31,971 nt of DNA from Embleya sp040605455 (GTDB taxonomy: Bacteria > Actinomycetota > Actinomycetes > Streptomycetales > Streptomycetaceae): positions 1-31,971 of the forward strand of contig NZ_JBEXCV010000107.1 in the NCBI RefSeq assembly GCF_040605455.1, given 5' to 3'. The position numbers and the translations under genes are program-made. Positions 1 through 7,505 of the stretch are shown here, in pieces. The stretch's first letter is position 1; each line of letters begins with the position of its first letter. The notes under the pieces are model-generated. The model did no database searches, had not been told where the DNA came from, and was given only the letters and a program-made list of their open reading frames with translations.

Positions 1-1
1 G

Positions 2-157
2 TTTTGTGTGTTCTGTAGTTGTGTCGTGGGCTCTTGCAACGGCCGACCGCGCGCCGTCGGCACCGGCCCGGCCCGGCGGCGCGCGCCCGAGCAGACCCCG
101 ACTCCCGAGCAGCCCCCGACTCCCGAGCAGCCCCCGACCCCGAAGGAGACCAAGTGA
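2..157 (+). CDS. 3' end of an unidentified gene with a Pro-rich tail (partial)
   Basis: The frame beginning at base 2 stays open to a TGA at 155-157 and overlaps the GTG start of the next gene by four bases (GTGA), the usual sign of translational coupling. From about base 50 its codons have almost only G or C in third position, as expected for coding DNA here. The tail reads as three near-copies of PEQ(T/P)PTP, then KETK and stop, encoded by an 18-bp tandem repeat. By position it could be the C-terminus of an ABC permease or another importer subunit, but the visible 51 residues contain no membrane helix and cannot be assigned. The first 14 residues are Cys-rich and the first 40 bases are unusually AT-rich, so the extreme left edge may be unreliable. 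Confidence 0.5.
   Translation, partial: FCVFCSCVVGSCNGRPRAVGTGPARRRAPEQTPTPEQPPTPEQPPTPKETK
86..139 (+). repeat. Three tandem 18-bp repeats
   Basis: The unit cccgagcagcccccgact occurs at 86-103 (one mismatch), 104-121 (exact) and 122-139 (last base differs). In the upstream reading frame it encodes a repeated Pro-Glu-Gln-Pro-Pro-Thr unit. It is most likely a coding repeat in a Pro-rich C-terminal tail. Confidence 0.85.
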
Positions 158-1737
158 CCCCGGTGCGCACAGTCGGCCTGAACCGCCGAGGCTTCCTCGG
201 CCTCGCGGCGCTCGCCGCGGCCGGCGGCACGGGCGTGCTCACCGCGTGTTCGAGCTCCTCCGGGAGCAAGCGGGTGGCCGATCGGCACCGGGACGGCATC
301 CTGCGGATCGGTGTCGCGTCCGCGCCGAGCAGCCTGAACCCGCTCGACTCCGGCTCGGAGATCACCCGCTGGATCGCCGAGCCGATCATGGAGAGCCTGT
401 ACGGCTACGACGCGAAGCTCGCCTCGGTGCCGCTGCTCGCCGACGGCGAACCGCAGATCAGCGAGGACGACCTGGCCTGGACGATCCGATTGCGACAGGG
501 TGTGCTGTGGCACGACGGCAGTGCGTTCACCGCCGACGACGTGGTGGCCACCCTGGCGCACATGCTCGACCTCGCGGCCGGCAGCGAGTGGATCACCTAC
601 ATGCTCGGCTACCTCTCCCGGTTCGAGAAGGTCGACGAGCACACCGTGCGAATCGTGCTGAGCAAGCCGTACGGTCTGCTGCGCTCGCACCTGACCAACC
701 TGCCGATCACGCACCGCGACTTCGTGGCCCGCAAGGACACGATGATGGGCAGCGGGCCGTACCGGCTGGACAGGTTCGTGGCCGGCCAGAGCTTCACCCT
801 CTCCCGCTTCGACCGCTACCACGGCGGCCAGTACTCCGGCGGCGCCGGGCCCGCTTTCGCCGGCATGGAGTACACCGTCTTCGCCGATGCCAACACGCGC
901 GTGCTGAGCCTGCGGCAGGGCAAGGTCGACCTGATCACCGCGCCGTCCTTCGCCACCTTCGACACGATCCGCAAGGACAAGTCGCTCGCGCTCGTGCTCA
1001 CCGAGGCGCCGTTGGACGTGCTCAGCTACGTGATGATGAAAAAGGAGCCGTTCGCCGACCCCGACTTCCGCAAGGCGGTTGCGCTGTCGATGGACCGCCA
1101 GGGTGTGCTGCAGCGGGTGTACGGCGGCGAGGGCACCATCGGCCAGGGCCCGATCGGGCCCGCCGAACTCGGTTGGGACGCAACGCTCAAGCCGTTCCCG
1201 CCCGCACCCGACGTGGCCCAGGCCCGCGCACTGTTGGCCCGGGCGAAGACGACCAAGCGCTCGTTCACCGTGACCATCGGCACCAACCAGGGGATCCGCG
1301 ACATCGCCCAGGTGCTGGTGGCGGGCTGGAAGCAGGTCGGCCTCGACGTCACCATCGAACAACTCGCGGGCGGGCCGTGGTCGAACAAGTGGCTGTCGCG
1401 CGACTACGACATGCTGATGAACACGTTCTCGTCCGGCTTCACCTCGGGCCCGGCGAACTACCTGACGCTCGCGCCGGCCGGCTCCACCAACGTGCTCTCC
1501 TGCGGCTATGCCAACCCCGAGGTGGACCGGCTGATCGACACTGTCTGGCAGACCTCGGACAACGCCGAACGGGTGGCCGCGCTCGGCCGGGTGGACCGGC
1601 TGCTCGCCGAGGACGCGGTGATCACCCCGCCGGTGTACCCGAAGCTCGCGCTGGCCCAGCGCACCGAACTGTCCCCGCTGGACCCGACGATGTTGCGGAT
1701 CAGCCGGCTCGACCCACAACACCTGCGGTTCGTGTGA
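154..1737 (+). CDS. ABC importer substrate-binding lipoprotein, family 5 (peptide/nickel type)
   Basis: This is a 527-residue extracytoplasmic solute-binding protein of the DppA/OppA/NikA type, expected to capture a peptide or similar ligand outside the membrane and pass it to an ABC permease. The GTG at 154 is preferred over the upstream TTG at 19 because aaggag lies 8 bases before it and it overlaps the preceding stop as GTGA. The N-terminus has a twin-arginine motif (R11-R12 in NRRGFLG), a hydrophobic stretch and a lipobox ending at C32 (LTAC), so Tat export and lipid anchoring are likely. The body has the family pattern, including a region reading LRQGVLWHDGSAFTADDV. It is followed by two ATPase genes with a one-base overlap. 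The ligand cannot be predicted from sequence alone. Confidence 0.9.
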   Translation: MTPVRTVGLNRRGFLGLAALAAAGGTGVLTACSSSSGSKRVADRHRDGILRIGVASAPSSLNPLDSGSEITRWIAEPIMESLYGYDAKLASVPLLADGEPQISEDDLAWTIRLRQGVLWHDGSAFTADDVVATLAHMLDLAAGSEWITYMLGYLSRFEKVDEHTVRIVLSKPYGLLRSHLTNLPITHRDFVARKDTMMGSGPYRLDRFVAGQSFTLSRFDRYHGGQYSGGAGPAFAGMEYTVFADANTRVLSLRQGKVDLITAPSFATFDTIRKDKSLALVLTEAPLDVLSYVMMKKEPFADPDFRKAVALSMDRQGVLQRVYGGEGTIGQGPIGPAELGWDATLKPFPPAPDVAQARALLARAKTTKRSFTVTIGTNQGIRDIAQVLVAGWKQVGLDVTIEQLAGGPWSNKWLSRDYDMLMNTFSSGFTSGPANYLTLAPAGSTNVLSCGYANPEVDRLIDTVWQTSDNAERVAALGRVDRLLAEDAVITPPVYPKLALAQRTELSPLDPTMLRISRLDPQHLRFV

Positions 1738-2711
1738 TGACGAACGCGAGTGCGGTCCGGGCGCCGCTGCTGCGGGTACGCGATCTGGACGTCGGCTATC
1801 GCGGGCCGTTCGGGCCGGTGCCCGCGGTGCGCGGGGTCTCCTTCGACGTGGCGCCCGGTGAGATCCTGGGTCTGGTCGGCGAATCCGGCAGCGGCAAGAG
1901 CAGTGTGTGCACCGCGCTGATGGGCCTGCTGCCGGACGGCGCGACGCGCGCGGGCGGCATCGAGTTCCGGGGCGAGGACCTGACCGCGATGCGCGAACGC
2001 GACCTGCGCCGGGTGCGCGGACGCAGGCTGGCGCTGGTACCACAACAGCCGATGACCTCGCTCGCCCCGACCACTCCCGTGCTGCGCCAACTGCGCTGGT
2101 ACCTGGGCGATCGCCTGGACGACGTCGAGGTGCGCGAGACGCTGACCGGGATCGGCCTGGGCCCGGTCCTGGACCGGCCGCGCGACCTGCCCGCCAGCTT
2201 CTCCGGCGGTCAGCTCCAGCGGGTGGTGATCGCGATCGCGGCGCTTGCGCACGAGCCCGCGCTGCTGCTCGCCGACGAGCCGACCACGACCCTGGACGCG
2301 ACCGTGCAGGCCCAGGTGTTGCGCCTGTTGTTGACCCTGCGGGACAAGCTCGGGCTCGCCATGGTCTACGTCTCGCACGACCTCGCGGTGGTGTCCACGA
2401 TCTGCGACCGGGTCGGTGTGATGTACGGCGGACGGCTGGTGGAGACCGCGCCGGTGCGCGAGCTCTTCGCCGCGCCGCGGCACCCGTACACCCGGGCGCT
2501 GATCGGCGCGATGCCCGCGACCACGCCGGCGGACCGGCCGCTGCGTGCCGTCGAGGGCAGCGCGGACGGCGCGAATCTGCTGCCCGGCTGCCCGTTCGCG
2601 CCGCGCTGCCCGCACGTTCTGGACGGGTGCCGCGAGCACATGCCCGCCGCGGCGCGGCACGGCGCGAGCGATGTGCGCTGCCACTGGGTGGATCGCGAGG
2701 CCGGCCGGTGA
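1737..2711 (+). CDS. Oligopeptide-type ABC transporter ATP-binding protein (DppD/OppD-like)
   Basis: This 324-residue cytoplasmic ATPase powers import with its partner encoded next. Walker A is GESGSGKS at residues 48-55. The signature SFSGGQ is present, Walker B is LLLADEPT with D180 and E181, and the H-loop reads SHDLAV. The C-terminal extension GCPFAPRCPHVLDGC is the Cys-rich domain typical of Opp/Dpp ATPases. The ATG overlaps the stop of the binding-protein gene by one base (TGATG), so the start is well fixed. A longer open frame extending upstream to base 6 is only the absence of stops in GC-rich DNA. Confidence 0.9.
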   Translation: MTNASAVRAPLLRVRDLDVGYRGPFGPVPAVRGVSFDVAPGEILGLVGESGSGKSSVCTALMGLLPDGATRAGGIEFRGEDLTAMRERDLRRVRGRRLALVPQQPMTSLAPTTPVLRQLRWYLGDRLDDVEVRETLTGIGLGPVLDRPRDLPASFSGGQLQRVVIAIAALAHEPALLLADEPTTTLDATVQAQVLRLLLTLRDKLGLAMVYVSHDLAVVSTICDRVGVMYGGRLVETAPVRELFAAPRHPYTRALIGAMPATTPADRPLRAVEGSADGANLLPGCPFAPRCPHVLDGCREHMPAAARHGASDVRCHWVDREAGR

Positions 2712-3688
2712 GTGCACTGTTGACGGTGGACGGGCTGACCCGCCGGTTCACCCTGCCCGGGCCGTTCGGTCGACGTCGGGCCGAGCCGCGGATCGTGCCC
2801 GCCGCCGAGGACGTCTCGTTCGCGGTCGCGGCCGGCGAGGTGCTCGCCGTCGTCGGCGAGTCCGGCTCCGGCAAGACCACGGTCGCCCGGGTGCTCGCGG
2901 GTGTGGACACCGCGACGTCGGGCACCGTCGCGGTGGCCGGCCGGGTGTTGTCCGGCGACCGCGCCCCCGCCGATCAGCGGCTGATCCAACTCGTCACGCA
3001 GAATCCACGCGCCGCGTTCAATCGGCGTCGCACCTTGCGGCACGCGCTGCATCAGCCGCTGCGCGTGCACGGTCTGGGCGCGGACCGGGCCGAGCGGGAC
3101 GAGCTGGTACTCGCCATGGTGGAGCGGGTCGGGCTGAGCGCGGATCACCTGGACCGGTTGCCCGGCGAGGTCAGCGGCGGCGAACTCGCCCGCCTGGTGC
3201 TCGCCCGGGCCCTGCTGGTGCGTCCGCGGGTGCTGGTCCTGGACGAGTTGACCGCGAGCCTGGACGCGAGTGTCAAGGCGACGGTGGTCAACCTGCTGCT
3301 GCGGCTGCGCACCGAGCTCGACCTGGCGATCGTGGTGATCACCCACGAGATCGACATCGCCAGGCGGCTCGCCGATCGCGCGGCGGTGATGTACCTGGGC
3401 CGGATCGTCGAGCTGGGCCCGGCCGAGCGGGTGTTGTCGAACCCGCGGCACCCCTACCCGCGGATGTTGCTCGCGAGCGTGCCGGTGCCCGACCCGGAAC
3501 GGACCGGCCGGGCGAGCGCGGCGGTGCTCGGCGCGGGCATCGTCGGCGAGGTGCCCTCGGCCTCGGCGCCGCCGCCCGGCTGCGCGTACCATCCGCGCTG
3601 CCCGTTCGCGACCGAGGTGTGCGCCGGGCACCGCCCGCCGATCGAGTCGCTCGGCGAGGTCGACGTGGCCTGTCACCACCCTCGGTGA
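2708..3688 (+). CDS. Oligopeptide-type ABC transporter ATP-binding protein (DppF/OppF-like)
   Basis: This is the second ATPase of the importer, 326 residues. Walker A GESGSGKT is at residues 50-57, the signature is VSGGE, Walker B is VLVLDELT with D179 and E180, and the H-loop reads THEID. The C-terminus carries the same Cys-rich Opp/Dpp motif (PPGCAYHPRCPF). The GTG start overlaps the previous stop as GTGA, indicating coupled translation and a heterodimeric ATPase. The usual FQ at the Q-loop reads TQNPRAAF, with the glutamine kept. It is the last gene of this operon; no transporter gene follows before the hopanoid operon. Confidence 0.9.
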   Translation: MSALLTVDGLTRRFTLPGPFGRRRAEPRIVPAAEDVSFAVAAGEVLAVVGESGSGKTTVARVLAGVDTATSGTVAVAGRVLSGDRAPADQRLIQLVTQNPRAAFNRRRTLRHALHQPLRVHGLGADRAERDELVLAMVERVGLSADHLDRLPGEVSGGELARLVLARALLVRPRVLVLDELTASLDASVKATVVNLLLRLRTELDLAIVVITHEIDIARRLADRAAVMYLGRIVELGPAERVLSNPRHPYPRMLLASVPVPDPERTGRASAAVLGAGIVGEVPSASAPPPGCAYHPRCPFATEVCAGHRPPIESLGEVDVACHHPR

Positions 3689-4247
3689 ACCTCGGACGCC
3701 ACCAGGATCCGCCGGTCGAAGCCGGCGCCGTCCCGGATGCGCCGACCGTCGCACGAACGGGGTCGACCCGGTCCGCGCATTCGGGTATCGATTCGGTGTA
3801 CGGCGGCGTGTCGGCGCGCAGCGCTATCCTCCGGGTATTCCGCAAATCCGGAAAGTTGATCAACATTTCGCCGGCCACTCGCTTTATCGACCCCACGTGG
3901 TCCATTGCGCACGGATAATCGCCGTACTCCTCATGCGGAAGGCGGAACTCCGCACTACTCCGCAAGGAGGGGATCGGGAGGCGAAACCTCCTCAGATGCC
4001 CGGAAACCACCCGGGCACGCCGGACGTCCTGAGTGGTATGGGGATCGTCGGAGGCGTGCGAGAGGTTCGTGGTGATAACAAAAGTGTTTCGTGAAGGAAA
4101 AGTCCGGGTGAGCTATGACACGCGTGTTCTCGGTGCTTGATCGATCCGACTTCGATCGGGCAAGCTGAACCGTCAGACCGACCGGGACGGCACGAATTCC
4201 TGGCCAACTGTAATGTTGGGAATGTTTTCGGGGGCCCAGGGAGAGAT
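3689..4247 (+). other. 559-bp gene-free stretch and leader upstream of hpnC
   Basis: No convincing gene lies here; short frames on both strands lack ribosome sites and recognisable products. Visible structure: a perfect palindrome GTTGATCAAC at 3855-3864; a small hairpin GGAGG-cgaaa-CCTCC around 3979-3993; a hairpin TGCCCGG (3997-4003) / CCGGGCA (4011-4017); and an imperfect inverted repeat with outer arms CTTG/CAAG at 4136-4164. Base composition is less GC-rich than the flanking genes, as expected for regulatory DNA. The hopanoid operon promoter must be here unless the operon is read from the ABC operon. I could not match the hairpins to a known riboswitch class. Confidence 0.6.
4086..4111 (+). 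promoter_or_regulatory. Possible SigB-type promoter for the hopanoid operon
   Basis: GTTT (4086-4089), a 16-base spacer, then GGGTGA (4106-4111) resembles the actinomycete SigB consensus GnnT-N14-16-GGGTA(C/T), with a mismatch at the usual final TA. It would give a leader of about 130 bases before hpnC. This is a motif match by eye only. Confidence 0.2.
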
Positions 4248-5147
4248 ATGGGGAGTGATTCCCGCGGTCTCGAGCGCGCGCCCGGCGCGAGCGGCGACGA
4301 CACGGCGGGTATCGACGCCGCGGTCATCGACCCGGACGTGGTCATGCGTCAGGCCGGCCACGAGAACTTTCCCGTGGCGATGGGGATCCTGCGCCCCGCT
4401 CACCGGCGCCACCTGCTCGCCGTCTACGGCTTCGCCCGCCTGGTGGACGACATCGGCGACGAGGCCGCGGGGGACCGGGTCGCTCAGCTCGACGCCTTCG
4501 AAGGCGACCTGCGTCGCGTGTTCACCGGCACCCCCGAGCTGGAGGTGCTGCGCAGGTTGCAACCGAGCGTGCGCGAACTCGACCTGCCGATCGAACCGTT
4601 CCTGGACCTGATCGAGGCCAACCGACAGGACCAGGTGGTGCGCCGCTACGCGACGTACGAGGACCTCGCCGCCTACTGCGCGCTGTCCGCGAACCCGGTC
4701 GGCCGGCTCGTGCTGCACGTGTTCGGTCGTGCCACCGAGGAACGCGTCGCGCGCTCCGACGAGATCTGCACCGCGCTCCAGATCGTCGAGCACCTCCAGG
4801 ACGTCGCCGAGGACCTCGAACGCGACCGGATCTACCTCCCCAAGGAGGACCTGGACCGGTTCGGCGTCACCGAGGCGGACCTGGCGGCACCCGCCGCCGC
4901 ACCCGCGGTGCGGCGACTGATCGCCTACGAGGCACACCGCGCGACGCAGTTGCTGCGCTCCGGCGCACCGCTCGCGCGCACACTGCGAGGGCGCGAGCAC
5001 CTCGCGATCGCCGGGTTCGTGGCCGGTGGACGAGCGGCCGTGACCGCGATCAAGGACGCCGGTTTCGACGTCCTGGCCCACCGGGCGAAGCCCGGCAAGG
5101 CCACCCTGCTGCGCGAGCTGTCCGGCGTACTGGTACGAAAGAGGTAA
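4248..5147 (+). CDS. hpnC: Hydroxysqualene synthase HpnC
   Basis: This squalene/phytoene synthase-fold enzyme (299 residues) is known from the HpnCDE pathway to convert presqualene diphosphate to hydroxysqualene. The two Asp-rich motifs are LVDDIGDEA (D67, D68, D71) and QDVAEDLERDRIYLP (D185 to D189), which hold the diphosphate through Mg2+. I chose the ATG at 4248 because gggaga lies just upstream; the frame is open 37 codons further to a TTG at 4137, but that lacks a ribosome site. It is the first gene of the hopanoid operon, and hpnD begins 10 bases after its stop. HpnC and HpnD are told apart here by gene order and by the shorter, more diverged second motif. Confidence 0.88.
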   Translation: MGSDSRGLERAPGASGDDTAGIDAAVIDPDVVMRQAGHENFPVAMGILRPAHRRHLLAVYGFARLVDDIGDEAAGDRVAQLDAFEGDLRRVFTGTPELEVLRRLQPSVRELDLPIEPFLDLIEANRQDQVVRRYATYEDLAAYCALSANPVGRLVLHVFGRATEERVARSDEICTALQIVEHLQDVAEDLERDRIYLPKEDLDRFGVTEADLAAPAAAPAVRRLIAYEAHRATQLLRSGAPLARTLRGREHLAIAGFVAGGRAAVTAIKDAGFDVLAHRAKPGKATLLRELSGVLVRKR

Positions 5148-5157
5148 AAGGGGAACC

Positions 5158-6042
5158 ATGGACGTCGACGCTTCGTATGCGTATTGCGAGCGCCTGACCC
5201 GCAATCAGGCACGCAACTTCTACTACGGCATCAGGCTGCTGCCCGAGCCCAAGCGCCTCGCGCTCAGCGCCGTATACGCCTTCGCGCGAGAGATCGACGA
5301 CATCGGCGACGGCGACCTGCCGGTGGATCGCAAGGTCGCGGAGCTGGCCCGGTTGCGCAAGCAGCTCAAGGACCTGAGCGCGGATCGAGATCCCGTCGCG
5401 GTCGCGCTCGCCGATGCCGCGACCCGGTTCCCGATCCCGCTGGCCGCGCTCGACGAACTGATCGACGGCGTCGAGATGGACGTGCGCGAGACCGAGTACG
5501 AGACCTTCGACGAGCTGCGGGTCTACTGCCGCTGCGTCGCGGGCACCGTCGGCCGACTCTCGCTGGGCATCTTCGGCTCGCGCGACTCGCTGCACGCGCC
5601 CGACCTCGCGGACACCCTCGGCATCGCGCTGCAGATCACCAACATCCTCCGCGACATCAAGGAGGACAAGGACAACGGCCGGGTCTACCTGCCCCGCGAG
5701 GACCTGGCCAAGTTCGGCCTCGAGGACGCGTGGCACAAGGACGGGCGGTTCACCCGGAGCGCGGCGTTCGAGGACCTGGTCCGCTTCGAGGGCGCGCGCG
5801 CCGAGCAGCTCTTCGAGCGGGGACTGACGCTGCTCCCGCTGCTCGACCGGCGCAGCGCCGCCAGCACGGGCGCGATGGCGGGCATCTACCGCCGACTGCT
5901 GACCAGGATCGTGGAGGAGCCCGGCCAGGTGCTGATAGGTCGGCTCTCACTCCCGAACTGGGAGAAGGCCGAGATCGCCACGCGCGCGCTCGCCGGCCTG
6001 CCGGTCGGTGCGCACTCGCTGCTGGCGCGCAGGCGGCGGTGA
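5158..6042 (+). CDS. hpnD: Presqualene diphosphate synthase HpnD
   Basis: This 294-residue squalene/phytoene synthase-family protein is expected to join two farnesyl diphosphates into presqualene diphosphate. The Asp-rich motifs are EIDDIGDGD (D47, D48, D51) and NILRDIKEDKDNGRVYLP (D166 to D170). The family sequence around TRNQARNFYYGIRLLP is at the N-terminus. The ATG follows aaaagggga by a few bases and is 10 bases after hpnC. Its product goes to HpnC and then HpnE. Length and motifs are intact. Confidence 0.9.
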   Translation: MDVDASYAYCERLTRNQARNFYYGIRLLPEPKRLALSAVYAFAREIDDIGDGDLPVDRKVAELARLRKQLKDLSADRDPVAVALADAATRFPIPLAALDELIDGVEMDVRETEYETFDELRVYCRCVAGTVGRLSLGIFGSRDSLHAPDLADTLGIALQITNILRDIKEDKDNGRVYLPREDLAKFGLEDAWHKDGRFTRSAAFEDLVRFEGARAEQLFERGLTLLPLLDRRSAASTGAMAGIYRRLLTRIVEEPGQVLIGRLSLPNWEKAEIATRALAGLPVGAHSLLARRRR

Positions 6043-6131
6043 ACGTCGATCGATGACCGGCCCGAGGACGGAGCGGCAAGCCGGTCGCAGGGGCCGGTAC
6101 AGGGATTGATCACGTGGGTACGGAGCAAGGC

Positions 6132-7505
6132 ATGAGCGCACGCATGGTGGTGATCGGGGGCGGTCTGGCGGGCATCACCGCCGCGCTGGCCGCCGCCGAC
6201 ACCGGCGTCGACGTCACCCTGTTGGAGGGCCGGCCCAGGCTGGGCGGCGCGACGTTCTCGCTGCGCCGCGACGACATGTGGCTCGACAACGGGCAGCACG
6301 TCTTCCTGCGCTGCTGTACCGAGTACATCTCCTTCCTGGAGCGGATCGGCAGCGCCGACAAGGTCTACCTCCAGCCCCGGATGGACGTCCCGGTGCGCAC
6401 CCCCTGGGGCACCCGCACCCGGCTGCGCCGCTCCGCCCTGCCCGCGCCACTGCATCTGTCCGCCGCGCTGGCCCGCTACCCGCTGCTGACCATGGCCGGC
6501 CGGGCCCGGGTGGGCCTGGCCGCGCTCGCCCTGCGCCGGCTGGACCCGGCCGACCCGGCCCTGGACGACCTCACCTTCGCGGCCTGGCTGGACCGCTTCG
6601 GGGTCACCGCCCGCGAACGCGAGGCGATGTGGGACCTGATCGGCATCGCCACGCTCAATCTCCCCGCGACCGAGGCCTCGCTCGGGATGGCCGTCAAGGT
6701 CTTCCGTACCGGCGTGCTCGACCGCAACGACGGCGCCGACATCGGTTGGAGCCTGGTCCCGCTCCAGGAACTGCACGGCGACGCCGCGACCCGCGCGCTG
6801 GAGCGTGCGGGTGTGCGGGTGCACCTGCGCACCCGGGTGGACACGCTCGACGTCGGCACGGGCGGCTTCTCGATACTCGCCGCCGGCGAGCGGATCGAGG
6901 CGGACGCGGTGGTGCTGGCCGTACCGCACTACGACGCGGCCAGGTTGTTGCCCGCGGGCGCTCTGCTCCTGGGCGACATGCCCGCCGATCCGACCCTGCT
7001 GACCGGGTTGGGCACCTCGCCGATCGTGAACCTGCACGTGGTCTACGACCGCCCGGTGCTGGACGTCCCGCTCGCTGCGGGCATCGGCAGCCCGGTGCAG
7101 TGGATGTTCGACCGCAGTGCCGGTCACGGTCTGGCCGCGGGCCGCTACGTGGCCGTGTCGTTGTCCGCGGCGGGTCGGGAAATCGACCTGACGAGTGCGC
7201 AGCTGCGGGATAGGTTCGTCCCGGAGCTGGCTCGTGTGCTGCCCTCGGCCCGGGATGCCCGGGTCGAGCGGTTCGTGGTGACCAAGGAACGCGCCGCGAC
7301 TTTTCGTCCCGCCCCCGGTTCGGGCCGGCTTCGACCCGGCCCCCGGACCGGGCTCGCCGGTCTCGCCCTGGCCGGGGCGTGGACCGCCACCGGATGGCCC
7401 GCGACGATGGAGGGTGCCGTGCGCAGTGGCCTTTCCGCCGCGCGCGAGGCCCTCCCGCATCTCGGCCGCACCCGTGCCATTTCGGAGAGGACGACGCCGC
7501 TATGA
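6132..7505 (+). CDS. hpnE: Hydroxysqualene dehydroxylase HpnE (FAD-dependent)
   Basis: This 457-residue flavin amine-oxidase/phytoene-desaturase-fold protein is expected to reduce hydroxysqualene to squalene. The N-terminal dinucleotide fold is VVIGGGLAGITAAL (GGG at residues 9-11), followed by an acidic strand end and RPRLGG. The C-terminal FAD-binding segment reads LAGAWTATGWPATMEGAVRSG. The ATG at 6132 has ggag six bases upstream and is preferred over the GTG at 6114. The stop overlaps the next start as ATGA, so the polyprenyl synthase is translationally coupled to it. Confidence 0.88.
   Translation: MSARMVVIGGGLAGITAALAAADTGVDVTLLEGRPRLGGATFSLRRDDMWLDNGQHVFLRCCTEYISFLERIGSADKVYLQPRMDVPVRTPWGTRTRLRRSALPAPLHLSAALARYPLLTMAGRARVGLAALALRRLDPADPALDDLTFAAWLDRFGVTAREREAMWDLIGIATLNLPATEASLGMAVKVFRTGVLDRNDGADIGWSLVPLQELHGDAATRALERAGVRVHLRTRVDTLDVGTGGFSILAAGERIEADAVVLAVPHYDAARLLPAGALLLGDMPADPTLLTGLGTSPIVNLHVVYDRPVLDVPLAAGIGSPVQWMFDRSAGHGLAAGRYVAVSLSAAGREIDLTSAQLRDRFVPELARVLPSARDARVERFVVTKERAATFRPAPGSGRLRPGPRTGLAGLALAGAWTATGWPATMEGAVRSGLSAAREALPHLGRTRAISERTTPL

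Noticed and set aside
86..139. Tandem 18-bp units as a CRISPR or attachment array
   Set aside because: There are no spacers between units; they are contiguous and coding in a supported reading frame.
3673..3912. 79-codon minus-strand frame in the gap after the second ATPase gene
   Set aside because: It overlaps the end of the ATPase gene, lacks a ribosome site and has no recognisable product.
4094..4110. Sequence aaggaaaagtccgggtg, similar to the RNase P RNA core gaggaaagtccgg
   Set aside because: The other conserved blocks of RNase P RNA, including the 3' part, are absent over the next 400 bases, where hpnC starts.
3950..4110. Possible c-di-AMP, cobalamin or TPP riboswitch before hpnC
   Set aside because: Hairpins exist but the conserved core sequences of those classes as I know them are not present.
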